Virus record (IMG/VR): IMGVR_UViG_3300009128_000147
Location: 1-22,338 of that record
Source: a virus
Length of the DNA stretch: 22,338 bases
Strand: one strand, 5' to 3'
Shown: piece after piece, positions 13,499 to 22,338 of the stretch
Position numbering within the stretch: the first letter of the stretch is position 1
How the letters are laid out: each line of letters begins with the position of its first letter
Program-made: the position numbers and the translations under genes
The notes under the pieces: model-generated
Seen by the model: the letters and a program-made list of their open reading frames with translations, nothing else
What the model was told of the DNA's origin: nothing
Databases searched by the model: none

Positions 13499-16207
13499 AT
13501 GCAAAAACTTCTATATGTGACACCCCATTTATCTACAGGTGGGGCTCCCCAATATCTACTTAGAAAATTAGAATTATTAATAGACGAATATGATGTTCAT
13601 GTAATTGAATTCCAAGATTTTGGAATATTCAGAATACAAAAAGATCAAATCATAGAACTTCTCAAAAAACCATTGATAACTTTAGGTGATGACAAATATG
13701 AGATAATGTCTCATATAAAAAATATAAAACCTGATATCATACATTTTGAAGAAATGCCTGAGTTGTTTAGTATATCAGATGAGTTAACACATTTAATATA
13801 TCATCCAAATAGAAAATATAAAATTTTTGAGACCTCTCATGATTCATCTTTTGAACCAGGAAATAAAAGATTTTTTCCAGACAAATTTTTATTTTGCAGT
13901 GATAATCAACTCATTAAATTTAGATCAGTTGATATACCAGCATGTGTTATAGAGTATCCTGAATACAACTATAAGAGAAACGATAGAGATCAGGGTTTGA
14001 GAACACTAGGTTTAGATCCTAATTTTAAACACGTATTACATGTTGGTCTTTTTACATCAAGAAAAAATCAAGGTGAAATATTTGAATATGCAAGACAACT
14101 TGAGAATGAAAAAATACAATTTCATTTTTTAGGTAATCAGGCACCAAACTTTAAAGATTATTGGGAACCATTGATGAATAATAAACCTCAGAATTGTATT
14201 ATTTGGGGCGAGCGTAAAGACGTTGAGAATTTTTATTCCTGTATGGATTTATTTTTATTTCCTTCAAGAGGTCATGAAGGTGATAAAGAGACAAATCCTC
14301 TTGTTTTAAAGGAGGCGGTTAGTTGGAACATTCCAATACTAATGCATAAAACAGATTCTTATATGGACAAATATGACAAAAAAGCAACTTATTTGTCAAT
14401 TGATACCAAACTCAACTTTCTAAAAATTAAACATGCGTTAGGTCTAACCGAAGGAGATGTGAATTGCTATACTGATTTTGAGGGCGATATATCAAAGCAG
14501 GTAAAAATAAATTTCAATTTTTCAGAAAAGGCATTTAATGCTTTGCATAATAAATTGATCTGTATTTACGATAAAAGAACGAAACTTTGTGTGATGAGAA
14601 GTAAGGTTATGGTGCAAAACATGTTTTGTACACCAAGTCCTCTGGCAAGTCTCGTAGACGGTTTTACTGTAAAAATTTTTGATGCGAAGGAGAGTTATTT
14701 TTCAAATTTAAGAGATTTAAATTTCAATAGAATAGACAAACATCATCTGTTATATGAAAAAAGTTTCTCATTCAATCGTGATATACCAAGCGTAACTGTA
14801 AATGGACAAGAAATAGATGTTGTGGGTATTGATGATGATCCATCATCTTGGTTTACTATGAATGAAGTTTTTATTTCAAAAGTTTACAAAAAACTTGATA
14901 TACGAAAAGATGATGTTGTATTAGATGTTGGAGGCCATTATGGGTTCTTTTCATTATATGCTTTGGATAAAGGTGCAAAAGAAGTTCATGTGCTTGAACC
15001 TTCACACACAAATTATAAAATAATTTCTAAGAATTTAAAAAACTTTGATAATGTAAAAAAATATAATTGTGCTTTGAGTAACGATGTTGGTGAAAAAGAA
15101 TTTTTGCTTGTTGGTCCTAGTAGTACAAATTCGTTTTATGAAAGTTATAATACTCAAAATGAAAATCCAACATCATTAGGACAGACTAAAAAGATTGAAG
15201 TGAATACGATGAGTTTCAATCATTTCATACAAAACAATAACGTAAATAGAATAGATGCAATAAAATTAGATTGTGAAGGTGCTGAGTGGGATATATTTCC
15301 GACCATATCAGACGATTTTTTAAAACATAAAGTAAGAAAAATTAGTGCCGAGTTACACCAATTTAATAATTCGGGTAATTTAGATGATCATTACCACCGA
15401 TGTCAAGAACTTGAAAACAGACTAACAAATTTAGGTTTTGATGTTGAGCGTGAACATATCAAAAGTTCTCAACCAGACGAGAACGGTTTAGGACAGTTAT
15501 GGGCAAAAAGATATCCAAAGATCAAAGTAGTTCACATGTTATGTACCACTGAAGGATCAAGAGAAATTGAGAGTATAAAACATATAACAGAATTATTAAA
15601 TGTCTCTGGTTGGGTTTATGAACAATCTATGAATAAAAGATTTACTGACTTACCACCTGTAGATACTTGTGCTAGACCTGATGTTGTTCAAATGGAGCCT
15701 GGTGATTATAAATTGACTGGTGCCCATTATGGTAATTATATGGCTCATCGTAGAGTATTTGAAGAACACATGACTGATGATTATGATGCTATTTTGTTTT
15801 GTGAGTGTGATGCAATATTTATTAAACCTCCAGAAGAAGTATTCAAAATTATTATTGACAGTTATGATGATTTAATGTATAATGATTTGAATTACATGTC
15901 ATTTGGTAAACGCATACCTGATTGGCATTATGATGAATATGAAGATTTTGGAGTTACAGATAGAATGTCAGAAGCACACTGTTATCTAGTACCAACAAAT
16001 AAAAAATCATATTTTATTGAAAAGTTTGAGAATACTGGTTGGGACACATATGATCTATGGTTAAATTCGTTTGTATTTCCTGATAAAAAATGTGGTATTG
16101 TTAAAGATCCAATATCAATACAGTGTTCGGGCGATTCATATCTTGATAAATCTCATAAAGACGGTACAACATTATTAAAAGAAGGTGATGTGACTTATGA
16201 GTTGTGA
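13499..16207 (+). CDS. Three-domain glycan enzyme: GT4 glycosyltransferase - FkbM methyltransferase - GT-A glycosyltransferase
   Basis: A 902-residue cytoplasmic-looking fusion. Residues 1 to about 350 are a GT-B/GT4-type transferase: YVTPHLSTGGAPQYLLRKLE at the N-terminus, LHVGLFTSRKNQGE before the second Rossmann half, and LFLFPSRGHEGDKETNPLVLKEA at the donor site. About 350-455 is a connecting region I do not recognise. About 455-673 is an FkbM-type methyltransferase with L475-DVGGHYGFF (SAM loop), HVLEPS, and IKLD591-CEGAE596. From 675 on is a GT-A-like domain with LFCECDAIF, where E769-C-D771 stands in for DxD. The ATG is 22 nt after the tmRNA and has no Shine-Dalgarno; the gene may share the tmRNA transcript. 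It overlaps the next gene by 11 nt. Expected role: build and O-methylate an oligosaccharide; identities of the sugars unknown. Confidence 0.78.
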   Translation: MQKLLYVTPHLSTGGAPQYLLRKLELLIDEYDVHVIEFQDFGIFRIQKDQIIELLKKPLITLGDDKYEIMSHIKNIKPDIIHFEEMPELFSISDELTHLIYHPNRKYKIFETSHDSSFEPGNKRFFPDKFLFCSDNQLIKFRSVDIPACVIEYPEYNYKRNDRDQGLRTLGLDPNFKHVLHVGLFTSRKNQGEIFEYARQLENEKIQFHFLGNQAPNFKDYWEPLMNNKPQNCIIWGERKDVENFYSCMDLFLFPSRGHEGDKETNPLVLKEAVSWNIPILMHKTDSYMDKYDKKATYLSIDTKLNFLKIKHALGLTEGDVNCYTDFEGDISKQVKINFNFSEKAFNALHNKLICIYDKRTKLCVMRSKVMVQNMFCTPSPLASLVDGFTVKIFDAKESYFSNLRDLNFNRIDKHHLLYEKSFSFNRDIPSVTVNGQEIDVVGIDDDPSSWFTMNEVFISKVYKKLDIRKDDVVLDVGGHYGFFSLYALDKGAKEVHVLEPSHTNYKIISKNLKNFDNVKKYNCALSNDVGEKEFLLVGPSSTNSFYESYNTQNENPTSLGQTKKIEVNTMSFNHFIQNNNVNRIDAIKLDCEGAEWDIFPTISDDFLKHKVRKISAELHQFNNSGNLDDHYHRCQELENRLTNLGFDVEREHIKSSQPDENGLGQLWAKRYPKIKVVHMLCTTEGSREIESIKHITELLNVSGWVYEQSMNKRFTDLPPVDTCARPDVVQMEPGDYKLTGAHYGNYMAHRRVFEEHMTDDYDAILFCECDAIFIKPPEEVFKIIIDSYDDLMYNDLNYMSFGKRIPDWHYDEYEDFGVTDRMSEAHCYLVPTNKKSYFIEKFENTGWDTYDLWLNSFVFPDKKCGIVKDPISIQCSGDSYLDKSHKDGTTLLKEGDVTYEL

Positions 16208-17264
16208 AGATTCGATAGTATGTATTCATGCACATTTAAGTGATGAAGAAAGAATTAATGTCTGTCTTGAATTTGTTAGAAAAATAAAGTCGTTTGGTTA
16301 TGAGGTAATTGTAACATCTCATACCCAAGCGACAAAAGAATTTCAAGAAGAAGTTGATTATTTTGTTTATGACAAAGACAATATTGTTTTGACGGATGTA
16401 GAGTATCTTGGTTGGATGACATGGTATGCACCGAATTACGATATCACTTCAAAGGAATTTTGTACATATAATACAGTCTTAGCAGTTTACAGATTAATGC
16501 ATATCGGTACGGCTTATGCAAAATTATTAGGTAAATCAAAAATACATTTGTTTGATTATGATGGTTTGTTAGAAAAACCAGATGAATTAATTATTAATGA
16601 GAATAAAATAGATAACGGTTTAGATGGTGTATTTTATTATTGGCAAAATGAAAAAACTGTTGACGATGGTAGAGGATATGATACATCTGTGACAACCAAG
16701 ATGCAAACAACTACACGTTTTATATCTGCTAGGGTCGATTATCTTTTAGAAAGATTTGAAAAATTAAAAAATGTTCAGGATCAAAAAAATATTTTAAATG
16801 AATATAGTTTTTTAGTTGGTGAAGAATTTTTTGCATATGCCTTTGGCTTGACCGCATATAATGGTGATGATAGAAATAGAAATGTAGAACTTTTACCTTT
16901 TGTAGATAATCTTGAACGTATAGGTATGATTCAAGATAGAGTGCATACACATCAAGATTTTTCGTGGGTCGCATTGACGTTATCGGAAAAAGTTGTTAAC
17001 TCTCCAGCAGAACCTGCACCTAATTTTCTTTTTTTAATGAACCCCCATAAAGAAACAAAATTTCAAGTTTTCATAAACAAACAAGAAAAACCTTTTTTTG
17101 AATTTAATGCTGGTAAATATCATTATCATCTTTTACAATTATATGGAGATTCTATAATCGAAGTATATTGTGATGATAAACTTTTTAGAACATATGATTT
17201 ATTTGATCAGTCAATTAAGACACGATTGAAAATTTGCAACTCCCTTTATTTTAAGAATTCATGA
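16197..17264 (+). CDS. Putative GT-A-like glycosyltransferase with C-terminal beta domain
   Basis: A 355-residue protein. The N-terminal half starts VCIHAHLSDEERINVCLEFV, continues GYEVIVTSHTQ and reaches IHLFDYDGLL (D120-Y-D122), a plausible DxD; this order (strand, helix, DxD after a long helix) is what GT-A enzymes show. The last ~90 residues (PNFLFLMNPHKETKFQVFIN onwards) look like a small beta domain. It overlaps the preceding gene by 11 nt and the next by 4 nt (ATGA), so the three glycan genes are coupled. No membrane segment. Family assignment is tentative because only one short motif supports it; its place between two multi-domain transferases is the stronger argument. Confidence 0.5.
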   Translation: MSCEDSIVCIHAHLSDEERINVCLEFVRKIKSFGYEVIVTSHTQATKEFQEEVDYFVYDKDNIVLTDVEYLGWMTWYAPNYDITSKEFCTYNTVLAVYRLMHIGTAYAKLLGKSKIHLFDYDGLLEKPDELIINENKIDNGLDGVFYYWQNEKTVDDGRGYDTSVTTKMQTTTRFISARVDYLLERFEKLKNVQDQKNILNEYSFLVGEEFFAYAFGLTAYNGDDRNRNVELLPFVDNLERIGMIQDRVHTHQDFSWVALTLSEKVVNSPAEPAPNFLFLMNPHKETKFQVFINKQEKPFFEFNAGKYHYHLLQLYGDSIIEVYCDDKLFRTYDLFDQSIKTRLKICNSLYFKNS

Positions 17265-20200
17265 AACCTAAAGTAAGCGTATTAGTTCAAACCTGTGATA
17301 ACTATTCTCATTTTTGGGAAGGTTGGTATGTTATGTTCAATAGGTTTTGGGACTTTGATTTAGATTGGCAGATATATTTCTGTAATGAAGAAAAAGATTT
17401 TCCATATCGAGATGATCGAATAAAACAATTGAAGACAGGTAAAAGCAAGCAATATTGGGGAGTTGAAGAACGAGAATGGATACCTGACTGGTATGGAAAG
17501 CCCAAACAAATAGATGAAGGTTGGAGTGATAGACTTATATACATGTTAGAGAATGTTGATACCGATTACATTTTTTACATGCAAGAAGATCAATGGCCTA
17601 AATTTAAAATTGATAAAGAAATGTTTTCAGATCTTGCTAGTTTTTGTTATTCTTATGATGTTGATGCTTTAAAATTGCATAGAGTTATAAGACTTGATCA
17701 TGTTGTACCTAAACGTGAAACAGACATATACATTAGGAATAAAAGACTTATTCAGTGGGGTCCCGAAAATGATTGGTTAGTCAGTCATCAACCAACTTTG
17801 TGGAAGCGTGAATTTCTTCTTGATTTACAGATCAAAGGTGAAGGGTTCAGAGATAATGAATATGCAGGTACAGATAGATTGAAAGAAAAATATAAAGATA
17901 ATTTTCCAAAGATTTATAGTTATAATCATGATTGGTTCTATGAAAGATCAGCCGCATCTCGTGGTGATTGGGTTGAACCTGTGCAGTGGGAATTTGATGA
18001 AGTTAAACATGAAATAGAAGTAGAGAAAAAATATAATCTTATAAAACCGAAACACGAAACCAAAAGTAAGGGCCTAAAACTTTCGCTTATTACTTCATGT
18101 TTTAATGCTGAAAAGTTTATAGATGAATTAGCCGAAACTGTAATACATCAAAATTATGATAATTGGGAATGGGTTATTGGAGATGATTTTTCTGATGATA
18201 ATACATTTCAAAAATTGTTGGAGTTACAAAATCGTGATCCAAGAATAAGAGTAGCATTTCCAAAGCACAAAAAACAGATGTGGTGGAACCCACAAAAATT
18301 TGCAACTGGTGATATCGTTTGTCATTTAGATGCTGATGATAAATTGCTACCTAATTGCTTTGAAAAGATAAACTATTATTTCAAAATTTTTCCAGAAGTA
18401 GTTTTAATGCACTTTAATGCAAACAAATATTCTGAAAAATTGCCTGTTGGTCCAAAACAGACATTTGAAAATTATAAAGATAATGTCTATATGTCTACTG
18501 ATAACGATTCGTTTTTAGAAGGTTTTGAAAAGTTATGGCATTGTAGAAGTAGTATATTTGGATATTTAAGAATTTTTAGAAATCTACCAGGGCTTGAATT
18601 TCCTGAACATCAAGACAGTGATGCCTGTTCTTCAAATGATGGACAGTGGTTGTTGATGCTTGAAGAACGTGGAAAATGGATGACAATCCCTAGAACACTA
18701 TACATTGCCAGAGAGCATGGTGCATCTGAAAATTTTACGAGATGGAATCAAAGAGGTGAGGCACAACTTGCAATAGATGCTAGAAAACGTAGAAAAGAAT
18801 TTGTTTTAGAATATCCCCGTAATATCAAATATTTTGATGATATTTATGAACTTGCAGAGTCAACATATACAACTTCTCTAAATTGGGCCGATAAAATACA
18901 AACACTATCATTTGTGAATTATGATTATACAGATAATCAAAAAGACAAATCGAGAAAATTATTTTTTGATCATGATATAAGGTTTGATTTTTTTGATCAA
19001 TCGGTCGACTATTATTTTTTTAAAATTCAATTAGAGACTGAACCGGCCTTTGTCAACAATAAAATTCAACAAATAAAAAACAGTAATGCTCAAAACTATG
19101 AGATAGTATTCTTTTGTGAGAATAAAAATTTACATTATAATTTGAGAACTGGTGTTGATAATATTCAATCGATATATGATGTTATTTTAGGAAACGGATA
19201 TCAGTTCAATTTCTTTGAGCAAATGAATCGATATCATATTGTTTCTTTAAAGAATTTCGAAGAGACAAAAATAGAAATAAAAGAAGATTTTAAGATCGAA
19301 AAAATAGAAAATAAGGTTGAGAAAACTGATAACTTAAAAATTATGCAAGTGCATGTGGGGTGTGGTCTTGACATACCACCTAAGAAATATGGTGGACTAG
19401 AAGAAGTAATTTATCATTATATAAGAATGACAGAACATTATGGACATGATGTATCATTAAAATGGTTAGATGATATTACACAAGCAGATCTTGATGAATA
19501 TGATGTGTTTCATGTACATACTGGGGGTTTTGCAGATTTAGTAGTAGATAGGTGCATACCTTACATCTTTACAACTCATGATGTGCATCCTTGGATTAAT
19601 GGAAAGGAATCATGGTATTATCGTGTCAATAACAAATCAATAAAAAATTCATTATTTTCATTAATTCCTTGTGATCATTTAATACCATATTATGACACTC
19701 CTGAAAAATTGAGAAAATTAGATCATGGCGTCGATTCTAATTTCTTTTTTCCAACTAACAATAGAAAAGATAAACCCAGACTTGTTTGTGTAGGCGGTGG
19801 GGATGATCGTAAAGGTTTTCATTTTGCTATTCAGGCGGCACACAAATTGAATATGCCTATTACAATAGTTGGTCCAGATAGCATACATGAAAATTATAAT
19901 GATATTTTTTACAAGGTGTTAAACAGTTGTAAAAAAGATATTGAAATTGTACAGGCAGGAAATGTAGATAAAAATGAACTGAGGAAAATCTTAAATGAAC
20001 ATGATATTATTGTTCATCCTTCATCTATTGAGACTGGACAACCGTGTCTAGCGGTACTTGAAGCAATGGCATGTGGTTTACCATGCGTAGGAACTATGCA
20101 AGATAAGGTAGAAATTCCTGGTTTGGTGGAGTGTACAAGAGAAGTTGATACAATTGTCGAGGGTATAAGAAATATCATTAACGACTATGATGACTATTCT

Positions 20201-21484
20201 AAGAAAGCAAGAGCATTTGCAGTAGAAAGAGATTGGGTTAATATATTTAAACCACTTGAAAAATATTATTACGAGGCAAGAGATTTGAAATCGAGCAAAC
20301 CAAGATCGATGAAAGATCGATTGATATTTGCTTATAACAATACTGACTTTCAGAAAAAGGAATCAATCGTTGAACAAAATCAAATCAATATTAAATTTGA
20401 TCCAAACCCAATTGTAGAAATACTGGGCAATACTGAAAAACAATATGATGTCACATTTAAAAATTTAGAAAATGGTGGTACAGTATATTCAAATGTGATA
20501 GGAAATAATAATTGGTGTGGATCAAATATTCAATATTTCATGCAATGGCACATTATAGTTAAAGAAAAGGATGGACCAATTGTTAAAGATCACAAGATGA
20601 ATTTGAATAATGAATCTGTTTATATTTATTTTGATTCTGGTGCTTTGGGGGATAATTTAGCATGGGTTGGTTCAGTAAATCAATTTCAGCAAAAACACAA
20701 GTGCAAGGTTTATTGTTTCACGTTTTTTAATCATCTGTTTAGAGACAAGTATCCTAATATAGAATTTATTGATGAACACAATACATTCTTGAATAGTGGT
20801 AAATTTACATACAAATATTGGATTGGTTGGCTTACAGATGACATGAGCAAATGTCCTGAGGACACGAAAAAGATCCCGTTACAAAAAGTAAGTTCTTCAA
20901 TTCTAGGACTTGACTATAAGGAAGAACGTGCTAAAATAATGGTTAATGAATTAGAAGCAGATTTACAAAATCCATATGTGTGCATAGGAATGCAATCTAC
21001 GGCACAAGCAAAATACTGGAACTATGAAGGAGGGTGGGATGAAATAATTAAATATCTTAAAGAAAAAAATTATGATGTCGTATGCGTTGATAAACATCAA
21101 ATGTTTGGAGCAGGTAATTTTATGAATTCTGCTCCTGAAGGTGTAATTAATAGACACGAAAGAACATTAGATCAGACAATAGCAACTATAAACGGATGCG
21201 AATTTTTTATGGGTCTTGGATCTGGACTGTCTTGGCTTGCTTGGGCATTAGAAAAACCTGTTGTATTGATTTCAGGATTTAGCGAGCCCTATTCCGAATT
21301 TGATATTGAGTGTGAACGAGTACACAATAACGATGTATGTAATAGTTGTTATAATAGACATAAATTTGATCCTGGTAAATGGGATTGGTGTCCTGACAAT
21401 AACGATTTTATATGCACAAAAAGTATTACGCCAGATATGGTCAAACATTCAATCGATAATATAATCAAAAAATTAAATGCTTAA
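17261..21484 (+). CDS. Four-module giant glycosyltransferase: GT-A-like - GT2 - GT4 - TibC/Aah-like heptosyltransferase
   Basis: A 1407-residue protein, far longer than single-domain relatives (~300-450). Residues 1-265 start MKPKVSVLVQTCDNYSHFW and have FYMQEDQWP, a GT-A-like fold with ED for DxD. Residues 272-525 are GT2: LSLITSCFNAEKFIDELAET, IGDDFSDD, HLD357-ADD360. About 530-690 is an unrecognised region ending in a charged linker. Residues 692-1040 are GT4: VHVGCGLDIPPKKYGGLEEV, VCVGGGDDRKG, E924-TGQPCLAVL-E934. Residues 1048-1405 match the autotransporter O-heptosyltransferase family (TibC/Aah): an N-terminal beta part (YDVTFKN... QYFMQWHI), DSGALGD1131, LGLGSGLSWLAWAL, and a four-cysteine metal finger C1360-x2-C1363-x13-C1377-x7-C1385. 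That family transfers heptose to Ser/Thr of surface proteins. It overlaps neighbours by 4 and 8 nt. Confidence 0.8.
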   Translation: MKPKVSVLVQTCDNYSHFWEGWYVMFNRFWDFDLDWQIYFCNEEKDFPYRDDRIKQLKTGKSKQYWGVEEREWIPDWYGKPKQIDEGWSDRLIYMLENVDTDYIFYMQEDQWPKFKIDKEMFSDLASFCYSYDVDALKLHRVIRLDHVVPKRETDIYIRNKRLIQWGPENDWLVSHQPTLWKREFLLDLQIKGEGFRDNEYAGTDRLKEKYKDNFPKIYSYNHDWFYERSAASRGDWVEPVQWEFDEVKHEIEVEKKYNLIKPKHETKSKGLKLSLITSCFNAEKFIDELAETVIHQNYDNWEWVIGDDFSDDNTFQKLLELQNRDPRIRVAFPKHKKQMWWNPQKFATGDIVCHLDADDKLLPNCFEKINYYFKIFPEVVLMHFNANKYSEKLPVGPKQTFENYKDNVYMSTDNDSFLEGFEKLWHCRSSIFGYLRIFRNLPGLEFPEHQDSDACSSNDGQWLLMLEERGKWMTIPRTLYIAREHGASENFTRWNQRGEAQLAIDARKRRKEFVLEYPRNIKYFDDIYELAESTYTTSLNWADKIQTLSFVNYDYTDNQKDKSRKLFFDHDIRFDFFDQSVDYYFFKIQLETEPAFVNNKIQQIKNSNAQNYEIVFFCENKNLHYNLRTGVDNIQSIYDVILGNGYQFNFFEQMNRYHIVSLKNFEETKIEIKEDFKIEKIENKVEKTDNLKIMQVHVGCGLDIPPKKYGGLEEVIYHYIRMTEHYGHDVSLKWLDDITQADLDEYDVFHVHTGGFADLVVDRCIPYIFTTHDVHPWINGKESWYYRVNNKSIKNSLFSLIPCDHLIPYYDTPEKLRKLDHGVDSNFFFPTNNRKDKPRLVCVGGGDDRKGFHFAIQAAHKLNMPITIVGPDSIHENYNDIFYKVLNSCKKDIEIVQAGNVDKNELRKILNEHDIIVHPSSIETGQPCLAVLEAMACGLPCVGTMQDKVEIPGLVECTREVDTIVEGIRNIINDYDDYSKKARAFAVERDWVNIFKPLEKYYYEARDLKSSKPRSMKDRLIFAYNNTDFQKKESIVEQNQINIKFDPNPIVEILGNTEKQYDVTFKNLENGGTVYSNVIGNNNWCGSNIQYFMQWHIIVKEKDGPIVKDHKMNLNNESVYIYFDSGALGDNLAWVGSVNQFQQKHKCKVYCFTFFNHLFRDKYPNIEFIDEHNTFLNSGKFTYKYWIGWLTDDMSKCPEDTKKIPLQKVSSSILGLDYKEERAKIMVNELEADLQNPYVCIGMQSTAQAKYWNYEGGWDEIIKYLKEKNYDVVCVDKHQMFGAGNFMNSAPEGVINRHERTLDQTIATINGCEFFMGLGSGLSWLAWALEKPVVLISGFSEPYSEFDIECERVHNNDVCNSCYNRHKFDPGKWDWCPDNNDFICTKSITPDMVKHSIDNIIKKLNA

Positions 21485-21701
21485 AATACTATCACCTCAA
21501 GATTTCATAATAACAATTGAGCATATAAGAAGGTCAAAAAATATGACCTATATGGATGCTATTCAATATTATTGTGAACAAAATAATATAGAATTAGAAA
21601 CGATTGGTAAACTTGTTCAAGGTGCTTTAAAGCAAAAAGTAAGAGAAGAAGCCGAAGAATTGCATTTTTTTCCTAAACCAACTCGCATACCTGGACTATG
21701 A
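21477..21701 (+). CDS. 33: Late-transcription accessory protein, T4 gp33-like
   Basis: A 74-residue protein, shorter than T4 gp33 (112 residues) but with its core. FIITIEHIRRSKNMTYMDAI and YYCEQNNIELETIGKLVQGA, followed by LKQKVREEAEEL, correspond to the T4 segment with MSYLEATTAFLEENSIPETQFAKFI and the following helix. In T4, gp33 binds the flap of RNA polymerase and, with the sigma-like gp55 and the sliding clamp, activates late promoters of the TATAAATA type. Two such promoters are present at 13124 and 13245. The adjacent gene is a gene 59 homologue, the same order as in T4. The start overlaps the end of the giant glycosyltransferase gene by 8 nt. Confidence 0.8.
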   Translation: MLKILSPQDFIITIEHIRRSKNMTYMDAIQYYCEQNNIELETIGKLVQGALKQKVREEAEELHFFPKPTRIPGL

Positions 21702-22300
21702 TCAAAGTGGAACCTTACGAATGTTACAAAGAATATGTCGCAATTAAAAAACATTTTCAGTATCCTACATACGATTATTTCAAATATTCAGGAAGAACTC
21801 GTACTTCCAAAGTAACATTTTCAAAAAGAAAAGATCAATATTTTTTCAATAAATTGGCAAGAAATTATAGTGATGATGAAATCACAAAGTTTTTTGTGGC
21901 AAATTTTGTAGATAGTGAAACTTTCTACATTGAAGATGCATTAACAGAACAGGCCGAACTTTTATATAAAGATTGGCGAAAAAGAATTCAAAGTTTGTCA
22001 TATATGTTCAATAATGATATTGATAAACTTTTGAATGAACATCATTTTGATGATTTGTTTAAAGTTGAAAATGGCCAGCATCCCATTTTACTGAAAATGG
22101 GTATTGCTAAATATATTATGATTGAGACTTTTATCATACTTAATGATGTTGTTAATTTTGTGCCGAAATGGAATAAAAGGATTTCAGAAAAAATAATCTG
22201 GCCCGATTATCTCAAAAAAGTGCAAAAGTATTCTCCATTCTTGGAGGTGGATAAGACGAAATTCCGTGATATACTTCGGAAGAAACTTGACATTTTATAA
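21698..22300 (+). CDS. 59: Replicative helicase loader, T4 gp59-like
   Basis: A 200-residue protein (T4 gp59: 217). TFSKRKDQYFFNKLARNYSDDEITKFFVANFV aligns with the T4 region YQKRRDKYFFQKLSEKYKLKELALIFISNLV, and the C-terminal SEKIIWPDYLKKVQKYSPFL with NLVWNNYSIKLKAYRKIL. The protein loads the gp41 helicase onto gp32-coated forked DNA and links recombination intermediates to replication. It is basic and has no enzyme motif, as expected. It starts in an ATGA overlap with gene 33. In T4 the next gene is 32; the window ends 38 bases after this stop, in what looks like that gene's promoter region. Confidence 0.87.
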   Translation: MIKVEPYECYKEYVAIKKHFQYPTYDYFKYSGRTRTSKVTFSKRKDQYFFNKLARNYSDDEITKFFVANFVDSETFYIEDALTEQAELLYKDWRKRIQSLSYMFNNDIDKLLNEHHFDDLFKVENGQHPILLKMGIAKYIMIETFIILNDVVNFVPKWNKRISEKIIWPDYLKKVQKYSPFLEVDKTKFRDILRKKLDIL

Positions 22301-22315
22301 CAATCGTGTTATACT
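22287..22315 (+). promoter_or_regulatory. Sigma70-type promoter reading into the next gene (probably gene 32)
   Basis: TTGACA (22287-22292) is a perfect -35, followed by a 17-base spacer and TATACT (22310-22315) preceded by TGT, an extended -10. The start would be near 22322, beyond the gene 59 stop. It is the best host-type promoter I see in the window. Confidence 0.7.
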
Positions 22316-22338
22316 ATTGTCTATTAACTTAATATTTT

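Noticed and set aside
1-22338. CRISPR array, insertion sequence, integrase or attachment site
   Set aside because: No regularly spaced repeats, transposase or integrase motifs, or flanking inverted repeats were seen on either strand.

Overview
The window reads as part of an AT-rich marine T4-like myovirus genome. The right edge carries homologues of two adjacent T4 core genes in T4 order, 33 (late-transcription accessory factor) and 59 (helicase loader). A minus-strand trio in the middle looks like virion fibre or appendage genes. Exact copies of the T4-type late promoter octamer TATAAATA flank the central intergenic region. The host cannot be proven, but the central tmRNA gene is of the circularly permuted two-piece type known from alphaproteobacteria. 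Its tag ends in VALAA and the genome is very AT-rich, which fits a SAR11-like or other AT-rich alphaproteobacterial host.

Layout. (1) Positions 1-9405, plus strand: a tightly packed accessory operon in which almost every start codon lies inside or directly at the end of the preceding gene. It encodes the tail of one radical SAM protein, two N-terminal-twitch radical SAM enzymes, a GT9-like protein, a radical SAM/SPASM enzyme, two SGNH-like proteins, three small DxD glycosyltransferase paralogues, and two related methyltransferase-type proteins (one without a SAM-binding loop, one with a five-heptad coiled coil). (2) Positions 9392-13103, minus strand: two paralogous Ser/Thr/Asn/Tyr/Gly-rich putative virion proteins flank an acidic protein of unknown function. 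(3) Positions about 13104-13498: a permuted tmRNA gene (ssrA). The acceptor piece comes first, then a 105-nt intervening segment, then the coding piece. A 30-codon hydrophobic ORF fits inside the intervening segment. Plus- and minus-strand late promoters both lie in this locus. (4) Positions 13499-21484, plus strand: three glycan genes, including a 902-residue GT4 - FkbM methyltransferase - GT-A fusion and a 1407-residue protein with a GT-A-like, a GT2, a GT4 and a TibC-like heptosyltransferase domain. (5) Positions 21477-22300: genes 33 and 59, followed by a near-consensus sigma70 promoter that probably fires into the next gene (gene 32 in T4).

How it may work together. The sequence directly shows a phage carrying a large sugar-transfer and radical-chemistry toolkit around its fibre genes. 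The C-terminal domain of the giant protein resembles enzymes that put heptose on Ser/Thr of surface proteins, and the neighbouring fibre-like proteins are rich in such residues. Glycosylation of the phage's own fibres is therefore a reasonable inference; remodelling of host surface glycan is the main alternative. The tmRNA would supply ribosome rescue and a phage-specified degradation tag, probably late in infection.
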